NCBI GenBank assembly: GCA_049889355.1
Contig: JBMHDN010000032.1
Location: 124,001 to 188,000, forward strand
Source of the DNA: JBMHDN01 sp049889355
Lineage (GTDB): Bacteria; Pseudomonadota; Alphaproteobacteria; Puniceispirillales; Puniceispirillaceae
Direction: 5' to 3'
Length of the DNA: 64,000 nucleotides
Made by a program: the position numbers and the translations under genes. Below the pieces are notes generated by a model that had not been told where the DNA came from, made no database searches, and worked only from the letters and a program-made list of their open reading frames with translations. Each line of letters starts with the position of its first letter. Within the stretch, counting starts at the first letter, position 1. Positions 1 to 8,372 of this stretch are shown here, piece after piece.

Positions 1-895
1 GATGCACTCTGTTTTCCAGCATCCAGTCGCGGGTAAAGCGACCTGACTGAATATCATCCAGTACCTTTTTCATCTCGGCCTTGGTCTCAGATGTCACAAT
101 GCGTGGACCAGTGACATATTCGCCATATTCAGCTGTGTTTGAGATTGAGTAATTCATGTTGGCAATGCCGCCTTCATAAATCAGATCCACAATCAGCTTC
201 ACTTCATGCAGACATTCAAAATAGGCCATTTCAGGGGCATAACCTGCTTCGGTCAATGTCTCATAGCCAGCCTTAATCAGCTCAACCAGACCGCCACACA
301 GCACAGCCTGCTCGCCGAACAAATCGGTTTCGCATTCTTCTTTAAAGCTGGTTTCGATAATACCAGAGCGACCACCACCTACGGCAGACGCATAGGACAA
401 GCCAACATCATGGGCATTGCCTGAGGCATCCTGATGCACAGCGAGCAGACATGGCACGCCGCCACCTTTCAGATATTCACCGCGCACAGTATGGCCAGGG
501 CCTTTTGGTGCCACCATGAAAACATCCACATCTGAGCGTGGTTCAATCAGGTTAAAATGAACGTTCAGGCCATGAGCAAACGCCAGAGCAGAACCAGCAC
601 GCATATTGGCAGCAATCTCGGCATAATAGATGTCAGCCTGCAGCTCGTCTGGGGTCAGCATCATAATCACATCGCCCCATGCCGCAGCATCTGCAACGGT
701 CATGACCTTGAAACCTGCTGCTTCAGCCTTTGGAGCTGAGGCAGAGCCGGCACGCAGCGCAACGGCAACTTCAGCCACACCACTATCTTTCAGGTTCGCT
801 GCATGTGCATGACCCTGAGAGCCATAACCAACAATAACAACTTTTTTGCCTTTGATCAGGCCGACATCGGCATCTTGATCGTAATATACGCGCAT
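1..895 (-). CDS. ilvC: Ketol-acid reductoisomerase, C-terminal end missing (window edge)
   Basis: Converts acetolactate or acetohydroxybutyrate to the dihydroxy acids of valine, leucine and isoleucine synthesis, using NADPH and Mg2+. About 298 of the usual ~340 residues are present; the gene continues past position 1. Residues 23-29 read GYGSQGH, the NADPH-binding Rossmann loop, and further on KGPGHTVRGEY and FGEQAVLCGG, the metal-binding region with the Asp/Glu pair, are intact. The ATG at 895 follows an AAGGAGAA ribosome site (901-908) by about 5 bases. It is the third gene of ilvB-ilvN-ilvC on the same strand, separated from ilvN by about 124 bases. Confidence 0.96.
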   Translation of the reverse strand, partial: MRVYYDQDADVGLIKGKKVVIVGYGSQGHAHAANLKDSGVAEVAVALRAGSASAPKAEAAGFKVMTVADAAAWGDVIMMLTPDELQADIYYAEIAANMRAGSALAFAHGLNVHFNLIEPRSDVDVFMVAPKGPGHTVRGEYLKGGGVPCLLAVHQDASGNAHDVGLSYASAVGGGRSGIIETSFKEECETDLFGEQAVLCGGLVELIKAGYETLTEAGYAPEMAYFECLHEVKLIVDLIYEGGIANMNYSISNTAEYGEYVTGPRIVTSETKAEMKKVLDDIQSGRFTRDWMLENRVH

Positions 896-1019
896 ATTTC
901 TTCTCCTTAGGATTTAGGATTACGAGACAGGTGGTAGCTTCCTTCTGCTATGCTGTCAATTTGGATTTAAGTTTTCAGGGCTGATAACGGCCAGATTGGC
1001 TGTCTGAACCGTGCTTTGG

Positions 1020-1541
1020 CTAGTCAGCCAGGTCTATTTGATTGCCGCGGGTAATACCACAGACACCGGTCCGCGCGATTTCGACCTGACCCAAGGCACG
1101 CATCAAATCAATAAAAGCGGTGACTTTAGATGAATTGCCGGTGATTTCGAAAATGAAGCTGTTGAGCGTGCTATCTAATGTTCTTGCTCTGAAGCTGTCA
1201 GCCAGGCGCAATGCTTCAACCCGGGCATCGCCGTCATTGAGCACTTTCACCAGGGCCATTTCACGTTCTACATGGGCAGGCCCAACGGTGAGGTCTTCAA
1301 CCATATGGACCGGCACGATTTTAGCCAGCTGGGCTTTGATCTGTTCAATCACATTGGGTGTGCCGGTTGTAACCACCGAAATGCGTGATGTATGCTGGGC
1401 CGCATCTACCTCAGATACGGTCAGGCTTTCGATATTATAGCCGCGCCCTGAAAACAGGCCGACCACACGGGCCAAAACGCCCGGCTCATTATCAACCAAA
1501 ATAGACAGGGTATGCGCTTCAATAGCGGTATTGTCGAACAT
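1020..1541 (-). CDS. ilvN: Acetolactate synthase small (regulatory) subunit
   Basis: Regulatory subunit of acetohydroxyacid synthase; it activates the large subunit and carries the valine feedback site. The 173 residues match the usual ~165-175 length. An ACT domain fills roughly residues 8-85, with HTLSILVDNEPGVLARVVG followed by FSGRGYNIESLTV, the classic ligand-binding turn. The C-terminal small-subunit domain follows and ends in GVCGITRG. ATG 1541 has AAGGAG about 7 bases upstream. It lies 86 bases after ilvB, with a 7-bp hairpin in the gap, and is probably co-transcribed with it. Confidence 0.96.
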   Translation of the reverse strand: MFDNTAIEAHTLSILVDNEPGVLARVVGLFSGRGYNIESLTVSEVDAAQHTSRISVVTTGTPNVIEQIKAQLAKIVPVHMVEDLTVGPAHVEREMALVKVLNDGDARVEALRLADSFRARTLDSTLNSFIFEITGNSSKVTAFIDLMRALGQVEIARTGVCGITRGNQIDLAD

Positions 1542-1565
1542 GATATCTCCTTAAGAAGAGCGTGA

Positions 1566-1590
1566 TGGCCATTTTCACAGGTTATGGCCA
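1566..1590 (-). other. Short inverted repeat between ilvB and ilvN
   Basis: TGGCCAT (1566-1572) and ATGGCCA (1584-1590) form a perfect 7-bp stem with an 11-base loop in the ilvB-ilvN gap. There is no T-run, so it is not a convincing terminator. It could be an mRNA processing or stability element; its function is unknown. Confidence 0.35.
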
Positions 1591-1627
1591 CCAAAACAGA
1601 GTAAACCAGATACTAAAAACCGAAAGG

Positions 1628-3421
1628 CTAGACGAGAATTTTGCCTTCTTCAGAAATAGCGTCTTCGCTGTCTTCTGGCCCCAAAATCATCTCATTATGT
1701 GCAGCACCAGATGGGATCATCGGGAAGCAATTTTCTTCTTTTTCAACACGAATATCAGCAATGACAGGGCCATCTGTGGCCAGCATTTCCTGAATAACAC
1801 CATCCAGATCATCATTAGTCTGCGCCACCAGGCCCTTCATGCCAAAGGTATCCGCTAGCTTGACGAAATCAGGCAATGAGGCTGAATAACTCTCAGAATA
1901 GCGCCCACCATGGATCAATTCCTGCCATTGCCGTACCATCCCCATCCATTCATTATTGATGATGAACATTTTCACCGGCAAACGATATTGTGCGAGGGTG
2001 GAGAGTTCCTGCATATTCATCATGAACGAAGCTTCACCTGCGATATCCACGACCGTAGCATCTGGATGCGCAATCTGTGTGCCCATAGCAGCAGGCAGGC
2101 CATAGCCCATCGTGCCAAGGCCACCTGAGGTCATCCAGCGGTTTGGCTTGGAAAACCCGTAATATTGAGCCGCCCACATCTGGTGCTGACCCACTTCAGT
2201 TGTGACATAGGTCTCACGATCTTGTGTCAGTTCAAACAATCGGCGGATCGCATGTTGTGGCTTGATAATCGGGCCGGTTTGTTTGTAAGCCAGACATTGA
2301 CGCCCGCGCCAACCTTCAATTTGATCCCACCATTTTTTCAATCCGGTTGTATCTGGTGCAAAAGACTGTGCCTTCATCTCAGCCAGCAGCGCATCAATTA
2401 CCGCTTCTGCATCACCAATAATACCCAAATCAACAGGCACATTTTTATTGATAGATGACGGGTCAATATCGACATGAATTTTCGTAGATGCAGGCGAGAA
2501 ATCAGAGAGGCGGCCAGTCACGCGATCATCAAAACGTGCACCCAGATTGAGCATCAAATCACAATGATACATCGTCAGGTTGGCTTCATAGGTTCCATGC
2601 ATACCCAGCATACCAAGGAAATGCGGATCATCATGTGGCAAGGCGCCAAGACCCATCAATGTCAAAGTGGTCGGCCAGCCCGTCATCCGCACCAATTCGC
2701 GTAGCTTTTCAGAAGCAGCAGGCCCTGAATTAATCAGACCGCCACCGCCATAAATCACCGGACGTTTTGCCTTTTTCAGCATTTTGACCGCCTGTTTAAT
2801 GAGGTCAGCATCTGGCTTGGTCTGAGGCTGATAGCGCGGTGTTTCCATCACTTTGGCACCCTTTGTGCGATAGGGTGCATCCAGCATCAGGATGTTTTTC
2901 GGCAAATCAATCACAACTGGCCCAGGGCGGCCTGAGCGCGCCACATGGAAAGCCTCTTCAACGGCGTCATGCAGCTGGCCTGACTCGGTCACCAGATAAT
3001 TATGCTTGGTACAAGGACGGGTGATGCCAGAGGTGTCAGCTTCCTGAAACGCGTCTGTTCCGATCAAATGCGAGGGCACCTGACCTGTCAGACAGACAAT
3101 CGGCACTGAATCCATCAGCGCATCGGTAAGGCCAGTCACCGCATTGGTTGCCCCAGGGCCAGAGGTGACAAGGACCACTCCCACCTTACCGGTTGAACGC
3201 GCATAGCCTTCGGCTGCGTGGACCGCTGCCTGCTCATGGCGCACCAGAATATGCTTGATGCGATTATTTTTGAACAAGGCATCATAAATTGGCAACACCG
3301 CACCGCCTGGATAGCCAAAAATTACCTCAACGCCCTGATCTTCCAGCACTTTTAAGAGGAGCTCAGCCCCTGGCATTTGCTGGGTGGCATCTTTTGTATT
3401 TTCTGCGTTCGCGGTCATCAT
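1628..3421 (-). CDS. ilvB: Acetolactate synthase large (catalytic) subunit
   Basis: Thiamin-diphosphate enzyme condensing two pyruvates, or pyruvate with 2-ketobutyrate, the first common step of branched-chain amino acid synthesis. It has about 597 residues from ATG 3421 (or the adjacent ATG 3418), which has AAAGG 5-8 bases upstream. The open frame extends to a TTG at 3487, but that extension has no ribosome site or family similarity. The N-terminal PYR domain holds GYPGGAVLPIYDAL and the catalytic Glu in VRHEQAAVHAAEGYAR; the central domain and the C-terminal PP domain (NNEWMGMVRQWQ) are complete. The metal motif reads GEAS (Glu at about 463) where many ThDP enzymes have GDA/GDG. First gene of the ilvBNC unit. 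Confidence 0.96.
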   Translation of the reverse strand: MMTANAENTKDATQQMPGAELLLKVLEDQGVEVIFGYPGGAVLPIYDALFKNNRIKHILVRHEQAAVHAAEGYARSTGKVGVVLVTSGPGATNAVTGLTDALMDSVPIVCLTGQVPSHLIGTDAFQEADTSGITRPCTKHNYLVTESGQLHDAVEEAFHVARSGRPGPVVIDLPKNILMLDAPYRTKGAKVMETPRYQPQTKPDADLIKQAVKMLKKAKRPVIYGGGGLINSGPAASEKLRELVRMTGWPTTLTLMGLGALPHDDPHFLGMLGMHGTYEANLTMYHCDLMLNLGARFDDRVTGRLSDFSPASTKIHVDIDPSSINKNVPVDLGIIGDAEAVIDALLAEMKAQSFAPDTTGLKKWWDQIEGWRGRQCLAYKQTGPIIKPQHAIRRLFELTQDRETYVTTEVGQHQMWAAQYYGFSKPNRWMTSGGLGTMGYGLPAAMGTQIAHPDATVVDIAGEASFMMNMQELSTLAQYRLPVKMFIINNEWMGMVRQWQELIHGGRYSESYSASLPDFVKLADTFGMKGLVAQTNDDLDGVIQEMLATDGPVIADIRVEKEENCFPMIPSGAAHNEMILGPEDSEDAISEEGKILV

Positions 3422-3422
3422 C

Positions 3423-3500
3423 TTAACCTTTATCTTCAATTGAGACGTTTTGCCCTGTTTCAATATCGACCATCTGATTCGGAGCAAATGTGATAGCCAT
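3423..3500 (-). CDS. Possible 25-residue upstream ORF abutting ilvB
   Basis: An ATG at 3500 opens 25 codons that end in TAA at 3425-3423, one base before the ilvB ATG at 3421. Ribosomes finishing this ORF would be placed on the ilvB start, as in translational coupling. The peptide contains three Ile and two Val but no run of regulatory codons, and the ribosome site in front of its ATG is weak. It may be a leader peptide or a chance open frame; only position and openness support it. Confidence 0.3.
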   Translation of the reverse strand: MAITFAPNQMVDIETGQNVSIEDKG

Positions 3501-3528
3501 CGACCTGTTCCCTAACTTGGTCCCTAGT

Positions 3529-3562
3529 CAGTGCGCTGATCTGTGCGCTGATCTGTGCACTG
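3529..3562 (-). repeat. 12-bp tandem repeat / inverted repeat in ilvB leader
   Basis: The unit GTGCGCTGATCT occurs twice in tandem (3531-3542, 3543-3554), followed by a partial third copy. The block is flanked by CAGTGC and GCACTG, so it could also fold as a stem. It lies between the terminator-like hairpin and ilvB, in the likely 5' leader. Confidence 0.5.
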
Positions 3563-3609
3563 TCTTCACATCGTGCCGTGTAATCGGTATTTCAATCTGT
3601 ATTCCATAT

Positions 3610-3652
3610 AAAAAAGGCCGCACCTGCGCTTATCGGAGCAGGATATATGGCC
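3610..3652 (-). terminator. Intrinsic terminator after miaA / possible ilvB attenuator
   Basis: On the minus strand the stem has outer GGCC/GGCC arms (3649-3652 and 3616-3619) and inner CCTGC/GCAGG arms (3638-3642 and 3623-3627), followed by six T (3615-3610). It starts about 36 bases after the miaA stop and about 190 bases before ilvB, so it can end miaA or attenuate read-through into ilvB. A 10-codon ORF (ATG 3686, TGA 3656-3654, containing Leu-Leu and Trp) ends right at its foot. Confidence 0.65.
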
Positions 3653-3688
3653 GTCACTTCGACCAATTAAGCAATTTATGCCCCATGG

Positions 3689-4624
3689 TCAAGTAAAATT
3701 GATAATTTTTGAAAAGAAATTATCGAATTCATCGTTTGATAATTTCTGATTCACCTGAATATCGCTAATAAAATTATTACGAAGCCAGGTTAATTGACGT
3801 TTTGCATAATGGCGAGAGTCGCGCTGAGCCAGATATACCGCGCGTTCCAGCGTGATCTCCCCTGCCAAATGAGCTTCGATTGCCCGCACACCTAATGCCT
3901 TCATCGCTGGCAGAGAGGGGTCAAGCTGGCGAGCCAACAGCGCTTTGACTTCGTCAACTGCGCCCTGTTTCATCATCTCATCAAAGCGCCGGTCAATCGC
4001 CTGATAGACCGCATCACGCGGCGGGGTCACCGCAATCCGCAGGGGTTTGCCTGACAGCTGCCCCTCACCTGGCTGTTTTTGCCAGACAGAAAGGGGGGTA
4101 GCTGTGGCCCGCACAACAGCCATCGCTCGCACAAGGCGCTGACTGTCTCCTGCCTCTAATTTATCACCTAATTCAGGGTCAAGCTGGCGCAGTCTTTCTT
4201 TAAAGGCTGGCCCGCCCATTTCGGCAAGCTCAGCTTCTATCTCGGCAACCAGTTGGGCAGGCACATCCGGAATAGGCGATATCCCCTTCATCGCCGCATT
4301 CAGATACAGCCCGGTACCGCCAACCAAAATGGGCAATTTCTTTTCGATACGTGCCTGTGCCACCTCGCTTGCAGCCAGCGTCAGCCAATGCGCCACTGAA
4401 CAGCGTGCGCTTGCATCCATCACGCCATAAAGCCGATGGGGGACGCTGTCTAAATCTGGCTGAGGCGGGCGCGCAGTCAGCACATTCAGATCGGCATAAA
4501 TCTGCATAGAATCCGCATTGATAATGACTGCATCCAAACGTTTGGCCAGCGCGATAGCCAGACTGGATTTCCCACTTGCCGTAGGGCCGGCGATGACCAG
4601 ATAATGCGTGTCAAATTGAACCAT
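3689..4624 (-). CDS. miaA: tRNA dimethylallyltransferase
   Basis: Transfers a dimethylallyl group to N6 of A37 in tRNAs that read codons beginning with U. The 311 residues are normal for the family. Residues 13-20 are the P-loop GPTASGKS, followed by DSMQIYADLNVLTARP (substrate base recognition), VGGTGLYLNA and, near the C-terminus, ALGVRAIEAHL. ATG 4624 is divergent from serB across a 148-base region with tandem repeats. The gene ends before a terminator-like hairpin. In many bacteria miaA modification is tied to amino-acid operon attenuation; here it merely sits upstream of ilvB. Confidence 0.95.
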   Translation of the reverse strand: MVQFDTHYLVIAGPTASGKSSLAIALAKRLDAVIINADSMQIYADLNVLTARPPQPDLDSVPHRLYGVMDASARCSVAHWLTLAASEVAQARIEKKLPILVGGTGLYLNAAMKGISPIPDVPAQLVAEIEAELAEMGGPAFKERLRQLDPELGDKLEAGDSQRLVRAMAVVRATATPLSVWQKQPGEGQLSGKPLRIAVTPPRDAVYQAIDRRFDEMMKQGAVDEVKALLARQLDPSLPAMKALGVRAIEAHLAGEITLERAVYLAQRDSRHYAKRQLTWLRNNFISDIQVNQKLSNDEFDNFFSKIINFT

Positions 4625-4694
4625 ATTGGTTATCTGTCCTCAGTGGGATAGGGTATGATGCAGAAAAAATAGACTGCCATATGATAGTATCGCC

Positions 4695-4754
4695 CAGATC
4701 ATGTTCCAGATCATGTTCCAGATGATGTTCCAAGCGATATTCCAAGTGATGTTA
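4695..4754. repeat. Five tandem 12-bp units between miaA and serB
   Basis: Units start at 4695 and 4707 (both CAGATCATGTTC), 4719 (CAGATGATGTTC), 4731 (CAAGCGATATTC) and 4743 (CAAGTGATGTTA). They fill the centre of the divergent miaA-serB promoter region and end about 18 bases before the serB ATG. The decay from perfect to imperfect copies looks like slippage; an operator array is also possible. Confidence 0.75.
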
Positions 4755-4772
4755 TAGACCAAGCAGAAAAGG

Positions 4773-5672
4773 ATGCAAGAAGTGGGCTCATACCAAAGGT
4801 TTCTTATCAGCACGAGTTCTGTGCAACCGGCTGGCCAAGAGATGGTTGCCACATTTGCCGACAGCCAGAATCTGACGATTGAAAACTGGCTCAGCCAGCC
4901 AGACAGTCCTCGCACAGCCTGTTATGCAATGGCTGGCACGCCCATAGATATGGCATCTTGCATCAGACTTCGCGCGGATGCAGATATGGCAAAATTAGAT
5001 ATCAACTGGCAATTCAGGCAGCATCCTGTGCGGTTGTTGTTGGCAGATATGGATTCCACCATCATCACCTCTGAGTCCCTTGATGATCTGGCAGAAATGG
5101 CCGGTATCGGTGAAGCGGTGCAGGATATCACCCGCCGCGCTATGGCTGGCGCGCTTGATTTTGAAGAAGCGCTGAATGAACGTGTATCGATGCTAGCAGG
5201 GCAACCGGACAGCCTGCTCAAAAGGCTGATCGAGGAGACCCAATTCATGCCCGGGGCTGAGACCTTGCTGCGCACCCTCAAAGCCCAGGATGTGGCGTGT
5301 TATCTGGTATCAGGCGGTTTTACTTTCCTGACCTCTGTTGTGGCTCAAAAACTCGGCTTTGACGGGCATTATGCCAATCAGATGGCTATTGAAGATGGGC
5401 AATTGGCAGGGACTGTCATCGGGCCTATTTTAGGCCGTGAAGCCAAGCTGGAGCGCCTGTTAGAGCGTGCACATACCCATGGAATAGACCTGAGCGAAAG
5501 CTGTTGTATCGGTGATGGGGCGAATGATCTCGCCATGCTAAGAGCAGCAGGCCTTGGTGTCGCTTATCAAGGCAAACCCCTGCTCCGCCAAGAGATAAAT
5601 ACCCAGCTCAACCATACTGATTTAACTGGGCTGTTATTTCTGCAAGGTATTGCTGAGCGCGATTTTCAATAA
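4773..5672 (+). CDS. serB: Phosphoserine phosphatase
   Basis: HAD-family phosphatase for the last step of serine synthesis, phosphoserine to serine. It has 299 residues with an N-terminal domain (about 1-85) before the catalytic core. DMDST at 92-96 gives the nucleophilic Asp and the acid-base Asp, SGG at 180-182 is HAD motif II, the Lys motif lies near GREAKLERL, and GDGAND at about 248-252 binds Mg2+. The ATG at 4773 directly follows AAAAGG, so the real initiation could be slightly elsewhere, but no better start is seen. Divergent from miaA; followed by a strong terminator. Confidence 0.94.
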   Translation: MQEVGSYQRFLISTSSVQPAGQEMVATFADSQNLTIENWLSQPDSPRTACYAMAGTPIDMASCIRLRADADMAKLDINWQFRQHPVRLLLADMDSTIITSESLDDLAEMAGIGEAVQDITRRAMAGALDFEEALNERVSMLAGQPDSLLKRLIEETQFMPGAETLLRTLKAQDVACYLVSGGFTFLTSVVAQKLGFDGHYANQMAIEDGQLAGTVIGPILGREAKLERLLERAHTHGIDLSESCCIGDGANDLAMLRAAGLGVAYQGKPLLRQEINTQLNHTDLTGLLFLQGIAERDFQ

Positions 5673-5704
5673 ATATGTAACAACCGCATAAGAGACCAAG
5701 GAAA

Positions 5705-5747
5705 AACCCCTGCACCACGATAAATGTGGAACAGGGGTTCTTTTTTT
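5705..5747 (+). terminator. Intrinsic terminator after serB
   Basis: AACCCCTG (5705-5712) pairs with CAGGGGTT (5732-5739), with an inner CCAC/GTGG pair, followed by C and seven T (5741-5747). It lies 33 bases past the serB stop and, on the other strand, faces the end of the Do protease gene. Confidence 0.88.
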
Positions 5748-5769
5748 GAAGTTTTATCAGAGCGGGGCG

Positions 5770-7281
5770 TTATTCTTTGCCAGCAAACGGAAGCTGAACA
5801 AAGCGTGTGCGCCCTTGCTGTTCAACCAGCAACAACACGCCAGACTTACCTGCCTCTTCTGCTGCTGTGATACCCGCGCTTAAATCATCGAGCGAGCGCA
5901 CAGCACGCTGGCCGACACGCCGGATTAAGCCACCTGCCTCAAGGCCTTGACTTGCCGCAGGCGAACCATCAATCACCTCAGTGATAACAATACCGCTGGT
6001 ACCTTCTGGCAGGTCAAAGCTCTCAACCAGCTCAGCGGTCAGCTCTTGGGCTGAAAAACCGAGCGCACCAAAGCTAGTTACATCGCTTTCTTCAGCTTTT
6101 GAGCCACCATCACCATTGATGAGACCGCCTTGCTCTGCTTGTTCGAGCTCACCTAACACAACTTGTATCTCTATGGTCTTGCCATTCCTAAACAGCTCAA
6201 CAGCCACTGATTTTTCAACTGGTGTTTCAGCGACAATCCGTGGCAGATCGCGCATACGCTCAATAGTCTTGCCATCAAAGCTGAGCACCACATCACCTGG
6301 CTCGATGCCCGCTTCGTCAGCAGGCCCATTTTCAGATACCGCTGAAATGAGCGCACCTGCCGCTTCATCCAGACCGAGGCTTTCGGCGATATCAGGTGTG
6401 ATTTCCTGAATAAAGACACCCAGCCAGCCGCGCTTGGTCCGGCCAAAATCGCGTAATTGCTGAACCACATTCACTGCGAGGTTCGAGGAAATGGCAAAAC
6501 CAATACCCACAGAACCACCAGTCTGGCTGAAAATAGCGGTGTTGATACCGATAACCTCGCCATCCATATTAAACAGAGGCCCGCCAGAATTACCGCGGTT
6601 GATAGAGGCATCAGTTTGGATGAAATCATCATAAGGCCCAGAGCCAATATCACGGCCCCGCGCTGAGACAATACCAGCTGTTACCGTACCGCCAAGACCA
6701 AATGGATTCCCAATGGCCATCACCCAATCACCAACGCGAAGGGCGTTTGAATCGCCAAATGATACAGCTGAGAGCACAGTGTCTTCCGGATCAATTTTCA
6801 ACAATGCGATGTCTGTTTTTGGGTCACGACCAACCAGCTTGGCTGGGAAACTGTCATTATTAGCCAGCGATACAGTGATTTCGTCTGCACCTTCAATCAC
6901 GTGATTATTGGTCACCACATAACCTGTTTTATCAATGATAAATCCAGAGCCAAGTGACTGGGCACGCCTTGTCTGACCCCGATCCTGAAACTCTTTGAAG
7001 AATTCTTCAAAAGGAGAGCCTGGCGGGAATTGCGGCATTTCCATAGATGGGCCAGTGCGCTCGATTGTTGTGGTTGAAATGTTTACCACTGCCGGCGATT
7101 TAGCCTCTGCCAAATCAGCAAAGCTTACCGGCCTGTCTGCTGCATGAGCCAGTTGGCTCAAACAGAAGAAAAGAAAAACAGTAACAGCACTGAGCAAACC
7201 AAATGAACGCCTATCGGTTTGAGTCTGCATTTTTGCTGAAATAGATTTAGGGGAAATATGATGCTTGATAGGTATCTGCAC
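5770..7281 (-). CDS. Periplasmic Do/HtrA-family serine protease (DegP/DegQ type)
   Basis: Periplasmic chaperone-protease that degrades misfolded envelope proteins. It has 503 residues. A signal sequence (hydrophobic stretch about 29-46, ending AHA) precedes a trypsin-like domain with catalytic His127 (TNNHVIEG), Asp157 (KTDIAL) and Ser232 (GNSGGPLF). Two PDZ domains follow at about 285-375 and 405-490. The start is GTG at 7281, with AAAGGA about 7 bases upstream; the internal ATG at 7230 lacks a ribosome site. It lies downstream of hflK-hflC on the same strand behind a terminator, a common arrangement for membrane quality control in proteobacteria. Confidence 0.95.
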   Translation of the reverse strand: MQIPIKHHISPKSISAKMQTQTDRRSFGLLSAVTVFLFFCLSQLAHAADRPVSFADLAEAKSPAVVNISTTTIERTGPSMEMPQFPPGSPFEEFFKEFQDRGQTRRAQSLGSGFIIDKTGYVVTNNHVIEGADEITVSLANNDSFPAKLVGRDPKTDIALLKIDPEDTVLSAVSFGDSNALRVGDWVMAIGNPFGLGGTVTAGIVSARGRDIGSGPYDDFIQTDASINRGNSGGPLFNMDGEVIGINTAIFSQTGGSVGIGFAISSNLAVNVVQQLRDFGRTKRGWLGVFIQEITPDIAESLGLDEAAGALISAVSENGPADEAGIEPGDVVLSFDGKTIERMRDLPRIVAETPVEKSVAVELFRNGKTIEIQVVLGELEQAEQGGLINGDGGSKAEESDVTSFGALGFSAQELTAELVESFDLPEGTSGIVITEVIDGSPAASQGLEAGGLIRRVGQRAVRSLDDLSAGITAAEEAGKSGVLLLVEQQGRTRFVQLPFAGKE

Positions 7282-7422
7282 GTTTTCATCCTTTTTTCAA
7301 ATGCCAGCCAAGATATCAAAAAAGGCTGGCTATCTTATCTCTGCCGTTCTGTCTTAAACACCGACAAGAAATTTACACCTTATCTATATGGTGCCTTTTC
7401 AAGGCGCGAATAGGGTAAAAAT

Positions 7423-7474
7423 CAGGCCAGATTGTGACCGCTGTAAAAAGCCGTCACCGCTCTGGCCTGTTTTT
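7423..7474 (-). terminator. Strong hairpin terminator after hflC
   Basis: CAGGCCAGA (7423-7431) and TCTGGCCTG (7461-7469) form a perfect 9-bp stem, extended by inner GTGAC/GTCAC. T-rich tracts lie on both sides (TTTTT at 7470-7474 on the plus strand, ATTTTTA on the minus strand). For hflC it would reduce read-through into the Do protease gene. Confidence 0.8.
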
Positions 7475-7496
7475 GATTATCTATGTCTCACAGCGC

Positions 7497-8372
7497 TTAC
7501 TTTTGGCCTGAGCTATCCTTAAAGAACCGGAAGAACTCAGAATTTGGTGAAATCACCATGGAGGTGCCCGACCCCTGCCCCATTGAGGCACGATAGGCTT
7601 CCATTGACCGGTAGAAGCTGAAGAACTCAGGATCCTGACCGAACGCATCCGCATAGATGGTAATCGCCTCTGAATCCCCGGCACCGCGCAGTTCCTGAGA
7701 CTGACGGCGTGCTTCTGCCAATATCACTGTACGGGTTTTTTCAGCATCTGCCCGGATTTTCTGAGCTTCTTCTTCACCAGTCGCCCGGAATTCACGTGCT
7801 TCTCTTTCGCGCTCAGATTTCATCCGGTTAAAGATGTTCTGAGAGGTGGCGGTCGGATAATCAGCACGCCGCAGACGCACATCGATAATCTCAATGCCAA
7901 GCGCGGAAACTGAGCTGTTCACCTCATCCCGGATAGAGCTGTTGATATCTTCACGCTCGCCGGTGAGGATCGAGGCAAGTGTCTCTTTACCCAGAACACG
8001 GCGCACAGATGAATCAATGATGGATTCAAGACGTGCACGCGCGCCCAATTCGTTGCGCACTGTCTGGAAGAACAGCAATGGATCTTCAATGCGATAACGA
8101 GCAAAGGCATCTACCTGAAGACGTTTCTGGTCCGCCAGAATAACCTCAACTGCCCCTTGTGGAATCAGCGAGAGCACTCTGCGCTCATAATATTCAACAT
8201 CCTGAATAAACGGGACTTTGAACGCCAAACCTGGCTCTTGGATGGTGCGCTTTGGCTCACCAAACTGGAGCACCAATGCCTGTTGTGTCTGATTAACAGT
8301 GAACAGCGCGGAAAAGGCACCCAGCCCGAACAGCACAGCAAGGCCAATAATGATGTTACGTGTCGCTTTCAT
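7497..8372 (-). CDS. hflC: HflC, modulator of FtsH protease
   Basis: SPFH/band-7 inner-membrane protein that, with HflK, forms the large periplasm-facing ring around the AAA protease FtsH. It has 291 residues: an N-terminal membrane anchor (about 7-25, NIIIGLAVLFGLGAFSALF), a band-7 domain (about 25-190) and a long charged helix with the MKSEREREAREFRATGEEEA motif typical of the family. Its ATG shares one base with the hflK stop (TAATG at 8374-8370), so the two are translationally coupled. Confidence 0.95.
   Translation of the reverse strand: MKATRNIIIGLAVLFGLGAFSALFTVNQTQQALVLQFGEPKRTIQEPGLAFKVPFIQDVEYYERRVLSLIPQGAVEVILADQKRLQVDAFARYRIEDPLLFFQTVRNELGARARLESIIDSSVRRVLGKETLASILTGEREDINSSIRDEVNSSVSALGIEIIDVRLRRADYPTATSQNIFNRMKSEREREAREFRATGEEEAQKIRADAEKTRTVILAEARRQSQELRGAGDSEAITIYADAFGQDPEFFSFYRSMEAYRASMGQGSGTSMVISPNSEFFRFFKDSSGQK

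Noticed and set aside
4640..4915. Minus-strand ORF with repeated NIIWNM-type peptides
   Set aside because: Produced by translation of the 12-bp tandem repeat and antisense of serB; not a plausible protein.
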